A stretch of 11,673 nucleotides of DNA from UBA1231 sp045652765. GTDB taxonomy: Bacteria; Bacillota_I; Bacilli_A; ML615J-28; CAG-313. How positions within the stretch are numbered: position 1 is the stretch's first letter; every line of letters begins with the position of its first letter. The DNA is taken from positions 1-11,673 of the forward strand of contig JAZOLG010000012.1 of NCBI GenBank assembly GCA_045652765.1, written 5' to 3'. A model generated the notes under the pieces. The model searched no databases and had not been told where the DNA came from. It saw only the letters and a list, made by a program, of their open reading frames with translations. Of this stretch, positions 1 to 6,463 are shown piece by piece. A program made the position numbers and the translations under genes.

Positions 1-1
1 T

Positions 2-1261
2 GGAAAATATACATATACAAACGCTAAAGACTTCTTAACAAATGCTACAACATCTGCTATCGCTTTAGGTGATACAGTTGAATTATTAGTTGTAAGAACT
101 TCTTACAATAGTAACCCTCAATTAAATGCAATCGTATTAAATGTAACTCCTGCTGCTCCTGAACATGAACACAACTTCGTTGAAGGTAAATGTGAATGTG
201 GTGAAGTAGATCCTAACTACCAAGCTCCTGAAGTTCCAGAAGTTTCTGCTAACAAAGCTGACTTAGATACAATGGGAGCTAAGAGCAGTTCTTATGCAGA
301 TCGTACATCTGAAACAGGATGGAAAGCTAATTTTGCTGCTTTAAATACAGGTGGAACAACTGATTCGAATCCACAATTTAAAGTATTTGGTACTGCTGAT
401 GATTATGCTATAACTTTAGCTGGTGGTACTGATAAAGTTGGTAAATTAACTTCTCCATTATTAAGTAATGGTTTATCAAAACTTTCATTTAATTATACTA
501 AATTATTCACTGATACAACTTTAAGCGTAACTGTATATATTAAAGATGTCGAAGGAAATGTTTTATATTCAGAAGTAATTACATATGAAGCTGAAAAAAA
601 TGAAAAATATGTTGTTAAAACTTATGAATTAGTATTAGATACACCAGTTGAAGGCGATTTTGTAATCGAAATTGTTAACAATTGTCCTATGGGAGTTACT
701 GGTAACAAAGATAGAATTTCTATTTGGAATATTACTTGGGAAAACGCTCCTAAACATGAACATGAATTCGTAGAAGGTAAATGTGAATGTGGTGAAGAAG
801 ATCCTAATTACATTCCTCCACAAGCAGAACCAGAATTATTCTTAACTGTAGGTTTTGATAGCTACGCAAATTCAACATCTGCAAAAGCTTCTGTTACAGA
901 AGGTGGAGTAACTTTCAAAACAAATTCAGTAAACAAAATGTATACTGATAATACACCTGGAAGTATTGCTTTAAAATTCAATAACTCATCTTCTTCAAAT
1001 GCTGGTTTTGAAGCAACTGGTTTTGAAAAAGCTATTGTTAAAATGACATTTAAAGCTGCTACTTGGAATTCTGCTGTAACTTTCACAATTGTTGGAACTA
1101 CAGCTGATGGTCAATCAATTACTATCAAAGTTGATCTTGCAAATACTGCTAAAGCATTTGCTGCTGATGAAATCGTTGTTGAATTTGAAGTGCCAGTTGT
1201 TAGCTTCACTTTTGCAGCTAGCAAACGTGCATTCATTGATAATATTTCATTCTATGGATAA
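2..1261 (+). CDS. C-terminal part of a large secreted multidomain protein (5' end outside the window)
   Basis: The reading frame is open from base 2 to the TAA at 1259-1261 (419 residues), so the ATG at 272 is internal and the real start lies upstream. No signal peptide can therefore be judged. Order seen: the end of a beta-rich domain with a GDTV...NPQLN pattern reminiscent of OB-fold domains of extracellular nucleases (about residues 1-50); a linker with H-E-H...K-C-E-C-G-E-x-D-P-N-Y (about 53-73); a beta-sandwich-like domain ending NKDRISIWNITW (about 80-246); a second copy of the linker (about 250-270); and a last beta-rich Ser/Thr/Asn-rich domain (about 275-419). There is no LPxTG motif or C-terminal membrane helix, so attachment is not by a standard sortase anchor. 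Low charge, many Thr/Asn/Ser and almost no Cys outside the linkers fit an exported protein. The function of the missing N-terminal part is unknown; extracellular nuclease or adhesin is only a guess. Confidence 0.75.
   Translation, partial: GKYTYTNAKDFLTNATTSAIALGDTVELLVVRTSYNSNPQLNAIVLNVTPAAPEHEHNFVEGKCECGEVDPNYQAPEVPEVSANKADLDTMGAKSSSYADRTSETGWKANFAALNTGGTTDSNPQFKVFGTADDYAITLAGGTDKVGKLTSPLLSNGLSKLSFNYTKLFTDTTLSVTVYIKDVEGNVLYSEVITYEAEKNEKYVVKTYELVLDTPVEGDFVIEIVNNCPMGVTGNKDRISIWNITWENAPKHEHEFVEGKCECGEEDPNYIPPQAEPELFLTVGFDSYANSTSAKASVTEGGVTFKTNSVNKMYTDNTPGSIALKFNNSSSSNAGFEATGFEKAIVKMTFKAATWNSAVTFTIVGTTADGQSITIKVDLANTAKAFAADEIVVEFEVPVVSFTFAASKRAFIDNISFYG
158..220 (+). repeat. Linker repeat copy 1 (H-E-H...C-E-C-G motif)
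   Basis: A 21-codon unit within the surface-type protein, from Pro to the Tyr of DPNY. It matches the unit at 749-811 at 56 of 63 bases by hand alignment, including an unbroken identical stretch around AAATGTGAATGTGGTGAAG. The paired His and paired Cys suggest a small metal-binding or disulfide linker between domains; that role is inferred. Confidence 0.8.
749..811 (+). repeat. Linker repeat copy 2 (H-E-H...C-E-C-G motif)
   Basis: Second copy of the 21-codon interdomain unit, same frame, 591 bases after the first. All His and Cys positions and the DPNY end are kept. The differences are scattered single bases, some of them silent, as expected for an older internal duplication under protein-level selection. 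Confidence 0.8.
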
Positions 1262-1266
1262 TATCC

Positions 1267-1304
1267 AAAAGAGTTAGGTTTAACCTAACTCTTTTTTTCT
1301 TTTC
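1267..1304 (+). terminator. Rho-independent terminator after the surface-type protein
   Basis: A 14-bp perfect inverted repeat (AAAAGAGTTAGGTT, then AACCTAACTCTTTT starting at 1282) with a minimal loop, running into a T-rich tail (CTTTTTTTCTTTT). It lies 5 bases after the stop codon and isolates this gene from the following operon. Confidence 0.92.
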
Positions 1305-1325
1305 CTATATGTATCTTTTAATTAT

Positions 1326-1354
1326 TTGCAAAATATCATATAATATGTTATAAT
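1326..1354 (+). promoter_or_regulatory. Vegetative-type promoter of the nrnA-nrnA-surE-bofA operon
   Basis: -35 TTGCAA (1326-1331), a 17-base spacer and -10 TATAAT (1349-1354), with TG at 1346-1347 giving an extended -10 (TGnTATAAT). The predicted transcript start is near 1361. A Shine-Dalgarno AGAAGGTG (1364-1371) sits 7 bases before the ATG at 1379. Confidence 0.85.
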
Positions 1355-1378
1355 AATATGCTAAGAAGGTGAATATAT

Positions 1379-2311
1379 ATGTATGATAAAATATATCAAT
1401 TAATAAAGGAATATAAAACAATAATAATTCATAGACATGAAAAACCGGATGGTGATGCTCTAGGATCGCAATTAGGGCTTAAATTAGCCATTTTGGAGAC
1501 TTTTCCAGATAAGAATGTATTTGCAGTAGGAGACACTACTGAATATCTAAATTATCTAGGTAATATGGATGAAGTAGATGATGAATTATATAATGAAGCA
1601 CTTGTTCTAGTTTTAGATAGTGGTGCAGAATATTTAATTAGCGACAAACGTTTTAGTATGGGTAAAGTAGTAGTTAAAATTGATCACCATATTCCACAAG
1701 GCAAATATGGAGATATCGCACTTGTAAATACTAAATATGAAAGTTGTGCAGGACTTGTTACTCATTTTATCAAAAAAACTAAAATGAAACTAAATAGTGC
1801 TGCAGCAAACCTTTTATTTACAGGTATTGTTACAGATAGCGGAAGATTTAGATTTTCATCTGTTAGTAGTAGAACTTTTGATGCTGCAAGTTACTTAATG
1901 AAATTTGGTGTTAATTTAGATAATATATATACTAAATTATATACAGATAGTTTAAAGAATGTTTTATTAAAAGCTAGAATGACTTTAAAGTTTGAAATAT
2001 TAGATTGTGGACTTGCATATTGTAAGAATTCATATCAAGATGTTTTAGAAACGGGTTTATCACCATATTCTTTAGCAAGAAGCATTGTTAATAATATGGC
2101 AGGTATAAAAGAAATTAATGTTTGGGCAACTTTTACAGAACTTGAAGATGGAAGAATTATCATTGAACTTCGTTCAAGTGGTAAGAATGTAAATCAAATT
2201 GCTGTTAAATATGGTGGTGGAGGCCACATACAAGCAAGTGGAGCAACTATCTCAGGGTATGAAGAATTAGAATTAGTTATAGAAGATTTAATAAAATTAG
2301 CTAAGGAGTAA
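1379..2311 (+). CDS. nrnA: DHH/DHHA1 phosphoesterase, NrnA-like oligoribonuclease / pAp phosphatase (copy 1)
   Basis: A 310-residue cytoplasmic enzyme of the NrnA family, which removes nucleotides from very short RNA and often dephosphorylates 3'-phosphoadenosine 5'-phosphate (pAp). The DHH domain shows H-R-H-x-K-P-D-G-D-A-L-G-S (residues 18-30), an Asp in VLDSG (80), the DHH triad (102-104) and GIVTDSGRF (Asp 153), all Mn-binding positions of the family. The C-terminal DHHA1 domain has the substrate-binding GGGGHIQASGA (279-289). Length is normal for NrnA (about 310-320). It is the first gene after a strong promoter and has a good Shine-Dalgarno. The next gene is a clear paralogue 5 bases downstream. 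Family membership is secure; which substrate each copy prefers cannot be read from the sequence. Confidence 0.9.
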   Translation: MYDKIYQLIKEYKTIIIHRHEKPDGDALGSQLGLKLAILETFPDKNVFAVGDTTEYLNYLGNMDEVDDELYNEALVLVLDSGAEYLISDKRFSMGKVVVKIDHHIPQGKYGDIALVNTKYESCAGLVTHFIKKTKMKLNSAAANLLFTGIVTDSGRFRFSSVSSRTFDAASYLMKFGVNLDNIYTKLYTDSLKNVLLKARMTLKFEILDCGLAYCKNSYQDVLETGLSPYSLARSIVNNMAGIKEINVWATFTELEDGRIIIELRSSGKNVNQIAVKYGGGGHIQASGATISGYEELELVIEDLIKLAKE

Positions 2312-2316
2312 TATAT

Positions 2317-3273
2317 ATGTTTAAAGAAATATTAGAAAAAATAAAAGAGTTTGATACTATAATTATTCATAGACATTTAAGACCAGATGGAGACTGTATT
2401 GGTTCACAATTTGGTTTAAAATACTTAATTGAAGAAAACTTTCCTCAAAAAACAGTATATGCGGTTGGAGATAAAATTCCAGATTACTTATCTTTTATTG
2501 GAAGTAATGATGAAATAAGTGCTGATGTATATAAGGAAGCGTTAGTAATTGTTGTTGATACGTCAATTAAATCAAGAATTTGTGACGAAAGATATGCTTT
2601 AGGTAAATATATTATTAAAATTGATCACCATGATGATTCTGAGGAATTTGGAGATATCATGTGTGTTAAAAATGAAGAACCTGCAAACTGTCAAATTTTA
2701 ACTGAATTTGCTGTAGAAAACAACTTAGTGGTTTCAGAAAAAGCTGCAGTAGCGTTATATACAGGTTTAATTACAGATACAGGTAGATTTCAATTTAGAG
2801 GGGTAACTCAAGCAACATTTAATGCTGCAGGAGTATTAGTAAATGCCGGCATTGATGTAGATAAGATATATGCATTTATTAATTTAAAAGATATTAATTC
2901 TTATAAGTTACAATCATATTTATATAAAAATATGAAAAGGACACCAAATGGTGTTGTATATATGTATTTTACAGATAAAATTATGAAAAAATTTAAAGTG
3001 ACTAAAGATGAAGCGGCCGCATTAGTATCATGTATGTCTTCAATAAAAGGCTCTTTATTTTGGATTACCTTCGTTGATTATGATGAAAATATCCGTGTAA
3101 GACTTAGAAGTAGATTTATGTCAATTAATCAACTTGGTAAAAAGTGGCGTGGTGGTGGTCATTTACAAGCTGCTGGTGCTACTATATATAATAAGAAAGA
3201 AATGAAAGAACTTTTAAAAGAAGCAGATGAAATGATTAAAAAGTTCAAAGAAGAAAATCCTGAGGCTATTTAA
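2317..3273 (+). CDS. DHH/DHHA1 phosphoesterase, NrnA-like (copy 2, tandem paralogue)
   Basis: A 318-residue paralogue of the preceding gene, aligning from end to end (for example shared TIIIHRH, PDGD, GSQ.GLK, DHH and TDTGRF). The metal ligands are kept: H18/H20, D24/D26, D81, D103-H104-H105 and D154. The DHHA1 glycine motif is W-R-GGGH-L-Q-A-A-G-A, so the first Gly of the usual GGGGH is Arg, and the tail is longer and highly charged (KKFKEENPEAI). These differences hint at a different substrate preference from copy 1. AAGGAG (2303-2308) overlaps the end of copy 1 and serves as ribosome binding site. The stop codon overlaps the surE start (TAATG), indicating translational coupling. Likely role: degradation of short RNA or pAp or related nucleotides; cyclic dinucleotide products such as pApA or pGpG are an alternative. 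Confidence 0.87.
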   Translation: MFKEILEKIKEFDTIIIHRHLRPDGDCIGSQFGLKYLIEENFPQKTVYAVGDKIPDYLSFIGSNDEISADVYKEALVIVVDTSIKSRICDERYALGKYIIKIDHHDDSEEFGDIMCVKNEEPANCQILTEFAVENNLVVSEKAAVALYTGLITDTGRFQFRGVTQATFNAAGVLVNAGIDVDKIYAFINLKDINSYKLQSYLYKNMKRTPNGVVYMYFTDKIMKKFKVTKDEAAALVSCMSSIKGSLFWITFVDYDENIRVRLRSRFMSINQLGKKWRGGGHLQAAGATIYNKKEMKELLKEADEMIKKFKEENPEAI

Positions 3274-3995
3274 TGAAAATATTAGTAGTTAATGACGATG
3301 GAATATTAAGCGAAAATTTGAAAATACTTGTTGATTATTTAAAAAATATATATAAAGAAATAGTTGTTGTTGCACCTACGACAGAACAATCGGCTATGTC
3401 TCACAGAATTAATATTAAAGGTCCTATTAAATTAACTGTTCATGATAATTTATTTGAAGGAATCAAAGCTTATTCGATAGACTCAACACCAGCAGATTGC
3501 GTTAAATTTGCTGTTGACTGTTTGAATTACGATTTTGATATCGTTTTTTCAGGCATTAATGATGGTTTAAATTTAGGCGATGATATATCATATTCAGGAA
3601 CTGTTGCTGCAATTCTTGAAGCTAATTATTATAATAAAAAAGGAATTGCATTATCGGTATTAAAAGGGCAAAAAATAAACATTTCTGAATCCCTTGATAT
3701 ATTTATGAAAGATTATTTGAATAATGCGATATATGAAAGATTTTTGACCTTTAATGTAAACCTACCAGTTAACCCTAAAGGTATAAAATATGTCCCACAA
3801 GGTAAAGGTAATTATGTTTATTATTTTATAGAGGAAAATCCAAATATATATATTCCTAAAATAAAACCTAAATATGAAGCAAGCAATAGAATTGAGAATG
3901 ATTTAGATGCTTATTATAATGAATATATATCTGTTACACCACTTACAGTGGATAAAACGAATTATACTGTTTTAAATAAAATTAATAATAAATAG
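3273..3995 (+). CDS. surE: 5'/3'-nucleotidase SurE
   Basis: A 240-residue SurE, a metal-dependent phosphatase that releases phosphate from nucleoside 5'- and 3'-monophosphates. Visible motifs: N-terminal MKILVVNDDG with metal ligands D8 and D9, VVAPTTEQSAMSH with S40 (third ligand position), STPADCVKFA (71-80), SGINDGLNLGDDISYSGT (93-110) with N96 as the fourth ligand, and IALSV and SVTPL later. Length is normal for the family. The ATG overlaps the stop of the upstream phosphoesterase by one base (TAATG), so expression is probably coupled. In this operon it can act directly on the mononucleotides released by the two NrnA-like enzymes. The C-terminal third is more diverged and AT-rich but keeps the family's closing pattern. 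Confidence 0.93.
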   Translation: MKILVVNDDGILSENLKILVDYLKNIYKEIVVVAPTTEQSAMSHRINIKGPIKLTVHDNLFEGIKAYSIDSTPADCVKFAVDCLNYDFDIVFSGINDGLNLGDDISYSGTVAAILEANYYNKKGIALSVLKGQKINISESLDIFMKDYLNNAIYERFLTFNVNLPVNPKGIKYVPQGKGNYVYYFIEENPNIYIPKIKPKYEASNRIENDLDAYYNEYISVTPLTVDKTNYTVLNKINNK

Positions 3996-4028
3996 ATTAA
4001 GTAATACATAATATTTAGTGGTGATATT

Positions 4029-4217
4029 GTGAAAATAATTAAGTGGATAACTAAATCGTTATTATTTGGTATTGTATTTATATTTATATTTAATATAATA
4101 GGTCGTTATTTTAATTTAAATATTCCTATAAATATATATACATTAATAATTGTTAGTGCACTTAAAGTACCTGGTGTTTGTTTAGTCTTAATATATAATT
4201 TAATATTATATAAGTAA
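4029..4217 (+). CDS. bofA: Short BofA-family protein, inhibitor of pro-sigma-K processing
   Basis: A 62-residue hydrophobic protein with two membrane segments (about residues 9-25 and 37-60). The middle reads F-N-I-I-G...N-I-P-I-N-I-Y-T...L-K-V-P-G-V, which lines up with the C-terminal two thirds of Bacillus BofA (V-N-M-F-G...H-V-P-I-N-L-V-T...L-G-I-P-G-I). The three polar residues important for BofA inhibition of the SpoIVFB protease in B. subtilis (N48, N61, T64) correspond to N22, N35 and T38 here. B. subtilis BofA has 87 residues, so the first part is missing. BofA works in the outer forespore membrane, holding back release of sigma-K in the mother cell. GTG is the only possible start: GGTGA at 4020-4024 precedes it, and an in-frame TAA lies at 4002. 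It follows surE by 33 bases with no clear promoter of its own. The identification rests on motif alignment by eye. Confidence 0.75.
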   Translation: MKIIKWITKSLLFGIVFIFIFNIIGRYFNLNIPINIYTLIIVSALKVPGVCLVLIYNLILYK

Positions 4218-4239
4218 ATGTCTGTCGAAAATTGAAAAT

Positions 4240-4258
4240 TAAATAAATACTTTATTTA
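4240..4258 (+). other. A/T-only inverted repeat just upstream of the rpoE -35 box
   Basis: TAAATAAA, a 3-base gap, then TTTATTTA: an 8-bp stem without any G or C, ending one base before the -35 hexamer. It could be an upstream promoter element, a weak end signal for the bofA transcript, or chance in AT-rich DNA. Confidence 0.35.
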
Positions 4259-4287
4259 TTGCAAAAAACAAACAAAAGTGATATAAT
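4259..4287 (+). promoter_or_regulatory. Vegetative-type promoter of rpoE (and probably ksgA onward)
   Basis: -35 TTGCAA (4259-4264), a 17-base spacer and -10 TATAAT (4282-4287), with TG at 4279-4280 (extended -10). Nearly the same layout as the promoter at 1326. The predicted start, near 4294, lies at the end of an 8-bp palindrome ATACGTAT (4286-4293). Confidence 0.88.
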
Positions 4288-4316
4288 ACGTATGAAAGGT
4301 ATCAAAAGGTAATAAT

Positions 4317-4769
4317 ATGGCTAAAAACGAAGAAAAATCATTATTAGAGATTGCAATCGAATTATTAGAAAAGAAACGTGGTCCACAACATATTGATACA
4401 ATAGTAAAAGAAGTAATGTCATTAAAAGGATATAAAGTGGCTGAATCTAAAGAAAAAGCCCCTCAGTTTTTAATGGATTTCATGCTTTCAGGAAACTTTG
4501 TATATTGTGGTGAAGATTGTTGGGATCTTAAATATCGTCAACCAACATCAGTGCTTGATAAAGATGGTGGTGACTACGAATCATTCTATTATGATGAAGA
4601 AGTTACTAATAATGAATTAACTGATGAAACATACAATGAATTATATGATAACCAAAGTGATGCTCATTTAGATTCTAATGACGATGATGACGATGATGCA
4701 GATGATGCAGATGATTTGAGTAATGAATTTGAAGTTTTGGTTGAATCAGTAGAAGAAGACGATGAATAA
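4317..4769 (+). CDS. rpoE: DNA-directed RNA polymerase delta subunit
   Basis: A 150-residue delta subunit, the Gram-positive accessory RNA polymerase protein that speeds recycling of polymerase and makes promoters more selective. Residues about 5-75 form the folded HARE-HTH domain (S-L-L-E-I-A...L-E-K-K-R-G-P-Q-H-I-D-T-I-V-K-E-V, ending near D-C-W-D-L-K-Y-R). From about residue 84 to the end the protein is a disordered, strongly acidic tail with a run of six Asp (about 123-128) and the ending EEDDE, the hallmark of delta. It is slightly shorter than the B. subtilis protein (173). The start is supported by AAAGGT (4305-4310) six bases before the ATG. In Bacillus it precedes pyrG; here it is followed by a hairpin and then ksgA. 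Confidence 0.93.
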   Translation: MAKNEEKSLLEIAIELLEKKRGPQHIDTIVKEVMSLKGYKVAESKEKAPQFLMDFMLSGNFVYCGEDCWDLKYRQPTSVLDKDGGDYESFYYDEEVTNNELTDETYNELYDNQSDAHLDSNDDDDDDADDADDLSNEFEVLVESVEEDDE

Positions 4770-4772
4770 AAT

Positions 4773-4804
4773 AAAGGCCAAACGAAAGTTTGGTCTTTTA
4801 TTAA
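4773..4804 (+). terminator. Intercistronic terminator or attenuator between rpoE and ksgA
   Basis: An 11-bp stem (4773-4783 with 4788-4798, one G-T pair) closed by a GAAA tetraloop, followed by TTTTATT. The T-tract is interrupted, and only 14 bases separate it from the ksgA start, leaving no room for a separate promoter. Partial read-through is therefore likely. Confidence 0.8.
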
Positions 4805-4818
4805 AATAAGGTATATAT

Positions 4819-5652
4819 ATGAATTTAACAGAAATTAAAACATTATTAAATAAATATGACGCAAATGCTTTAAAAAAATTTGGACAAAACTTCTTAATTG
4901 ATGATAATATTCTAAATACAATTTCATGTAGTTTGGATAATGCGCATGGAGCAGTTATAGAAATTGGACCTGGCCTTGGTTCTTTAACAAGAAAATTAGT
5001 AGAACGATTTGATAAAGTGTTGGCATACGAAATAGACAATAAAATGATTGAAGTTTTAAATGATACAATTAAAAAGGATAATTTTAAAATAATTGCAGGA
5101 GACTTCTTGAAAGCAGATGTCGAAAATGACATTAAAGAATATTTTAATAAAGACAATATATATGTTATAGCCAATCTTCCATATTATATAACTACACCAA
5201 TATTGCTTAAAATATTAGAAGAAGCTCCTTCAATAAAAAAATTAACAATTATGATTCAAAAAGAAGTAGCGAGTAGATTTCTAGGTAAACCTAATACCAA
5301 AGATTATAATAGTTTGAGTGTATTGATTCAAACATATATGAATGTATCAAAAGTATGTGATGTATCCAACAAGTGTTTTTATCCACAACCACTTGTAGAT
5401 TCAACGGTCATTAAACTTGAAAGAAAAGAAAAATTAGACTTCGAAATTATCAACGAAAAAGAATTTCAAAAAATCAATAGAATGTTATTTAGACAAAGAA
5501 GAAAAACAATCGTTAATAATTTAAAAGATGGATTCTCCAAAGAAATTATTTTAGACGCATTAAGCAAACTTAACATTAAAGAAACAGAAAGAAGTGAAAG
5601 CTTAAGTTGTGAACAAATAATAAAACTTGCTAATATCCTTACAAAAAAATAG
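4819..5652 (+). CDS. ksgA: 16S rRNA (adenine1518/1519-N6)-dimethyltransferase
   Basis: A 277-residue KsgA/RsmA that dimethylates two adjacent adenines in the last hairpin of 16S rRNA during late 30S assembly, using S-adenosylmethionine. Motifs: KKFGQNFLID (19-28); the SAM-binding EIGPGLGSLT (48-57); the acidic AYEID (69-73); GDFLKAD (94-100); the catalytic NLPYYITTP (119-127); QKEVASRF; FYPQPLVDSTVIKLE; and the C-terminal RMLFRQRRKT region. Length is normal for Firmicutes (about 275-295). The start is preceded by AAGGTATATAT directly after the rpoE hairpin, so transcription probably comes from the rpoE promoter. It lies beside yabG, as in B. subtilis. Confidence 0.96.
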   Translation: MNLTEIKTLLNKYDANALKKFGQNFLIDDNILNTISCSLDNAHGAVIEIGPGLGSLTRKLVERFDKVLAYEIDNKMIEVLNDTIKKDNFKIIAGDFLKADVENDIKEYFNKDNIYVIANLPYYITTPILLKILEEAPSIKKLTIMIQKEVASRFLGKPNTKDYNSLSVLIQTYMNVSKVCDVSNKCFYPQPLVDSTVIKLERKEKLDFEIINEKEFQKINRMLFRQRRKTIVNNLKDGFSKEIILDALSKLNIKETERSESLSCEQIIKLANILTKK

Positions 5653-5660
5653 CAAAAAAA

Positions 5661-5689
5661 TATCTTCTATACATATAATATAGAAGGTG
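5661..5689 (+). promoter_or_regulatory. Hairpin enclosing the yabG ribosome binding site
   Basis: CTTCTATA (5664-5671) pairs perfectly with TATAGAAG (5679-5686) across a 7-base loop, and three more pairs (two G-T, one A-T) extend the stem to 5661/5689. The right arm contains the whole Shine-Dalgarno GAAGGTG (5683-5689) of yabG (ATG at 5695). If it forms in the mRNA, it would hide the ribosome binding site. There is no U-tract, so it is not a terminator. Confidence 0.6.
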
Positions 5690-5694
5690 ATATA

Positions 5695-6456
5695 ATGTTT
5701 GAAGAAAATGATTTGGTGATAGTTTTAACTGATCCAAAACAAATTGTTTATAAGATTGTTAGAATAGAAGATAATGTCATAGAACTTGTAGGTTATCGAA
5801 CTAGAACAAAAATAAAAACACAAATAGAAAATTTAAAAAAAGCTCCAACAGAATTAATTGATGCTTGCCATAACGTTGATAAAAAATATAAAAATTTTTT
5901 CAAAAGAACAAGAAATAAAAGTAAAAATTATTTGTATGGTAGGATTCTGCATATTGATGGTGACCAAAATTATTTAGAAAGTTGTTTAGAACTATATGAA
6001 GAAGCTGGTTTAAAGGTAACTGGTATATATATAGAAGAAAAAGAACTTCCTAATTATATAGAACTGATTGTTGAAAAAATTACACCAGATATTATTGTGA
6101 TAACTGGTCATGATATATATAATGAAAAAGGCATAAAAGATTTATTAAATTATGAAAACAGTGAAACTTTTGGCAAAAGTATCCGTAAAATTAGAAAACA
6201 TTTTTCTGATACTGTGATTATAGCAGGGGCATGTGGATCACACTATGAATATTTGATTGCGCAAGGAGCTAATTTTGCTTCCAGTCCTGGCAGAATAAAT
6301 ATTCACACTTTTGATCCAGCTGTAACAGCGATAAAAGTAGCCGCAACTCCTGTTAATAAAATGGTTGATTATCAAAATATAATAAAATATATCGATGGTG
6401 GAAAAGATGCTATTGGTGGCATAGAAACATATGGTAAAATGAAAATAATATATTGA
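5695..6456 (+). CDS. yabG: Sporulation-specific protease YabG
   Basis: A 253-residue YabG, the cysteine-type protease that trims spore coat and cortex-associated proteins in the sigma-K stage of Bacillus and Clostridium species. The core is unmistakable: G-R-I-L-H-I-D-G-D-x-x-Y-L (82-94), T-P-D-I-I-V-I-T-G-H-D (130-140), V-I-I-A-G-A-C-G-S-H (174-183), A-N-F-A-S-S-P-G-R-I-N-I-H-x-x-D-P (192-208) and the terminal G-G-I-E-T-Y-G (241-247). His139 and Cys180 are in the positions regarded as catalytic for the family. It is shorter than B. subtilis YabG (about 290), mainly in the middle and at the C-terminus. The TGA stop overlaps the ispE Shine-Dalgarno. It sits 42 bases after ksgA, as in B. subtilis, but inside what looks like a housekeeping transcript. 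A hairpin covers its ribosome binding site. Confidence 0.93.
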   Translation: MFEENDLVIVLTDPKQIVYKIVRIEDNVIELVGYRTRTKIKTQIENLKKAPTELIDACHNVDKKYKNFFKRTRNKSKNYLYGRILHIDGDQNYLESCLELYEEAGLKVTGIYIEEKELPNYIELIVEKITPDIIVITGHDIYNEKGIKDLLNYENSETFGKSIRKIRKHFSDTVIIAGACGSHYEYLIAQGANFASSPGRINIHTFDPAVTAIKVAATPVNKMVDYQNIIKYIDGGKDAIGGIETYGKMKIIY

Positions 6457-6463
6457 GGTATAT

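Noticed and set aside
272..1261. ATG at 272 as the start of the first gene
   Set aside because: The same frame is open to the left edge of the window and encodes a linker repeat upstream, so 272 is internal.
4007..4014. CATAATAT as a sigma-E-like -10 before bofA
   Set aside because: Two mismatches to CATACAnT, no convincing -35, and it is too close to the ribosome binding site at 4020.
4292..4312. Six-codon upstream ORF (M-K-G-I-K-R) before rpoE
   Set aside because: Its ATG lies at or before the predicted transcript start near 4294 and it has no ribosome binding site.
4746..5174. Minus-strand 142-codon ORF opposite ksgA
   Set aside because: It is the antisense of well-conserved ksgA and has no family resemblance or ribosome binding site. 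The other minus-strand ORFs (opposite the surface-type gene, ispE, spoVG and prs) fail for the same reason.
5672..5680. CATATAATA matching the sigma-K -10 pattern CATAnnnTA before yabG
   Set aside because: It would start transcription inside the Shine-Dalgarno, no AC-type -35 lies 15-17 bases upstream, and such matches are common in AT-rich DNA.
6454..6456. TGA read as Trp (mycoplasma code), extending yabG
   Set aside because: YabG ends at its normal conserved C-terminus here, TGG encodes Trp throughout, and ispE starts right after with a ribosome site.
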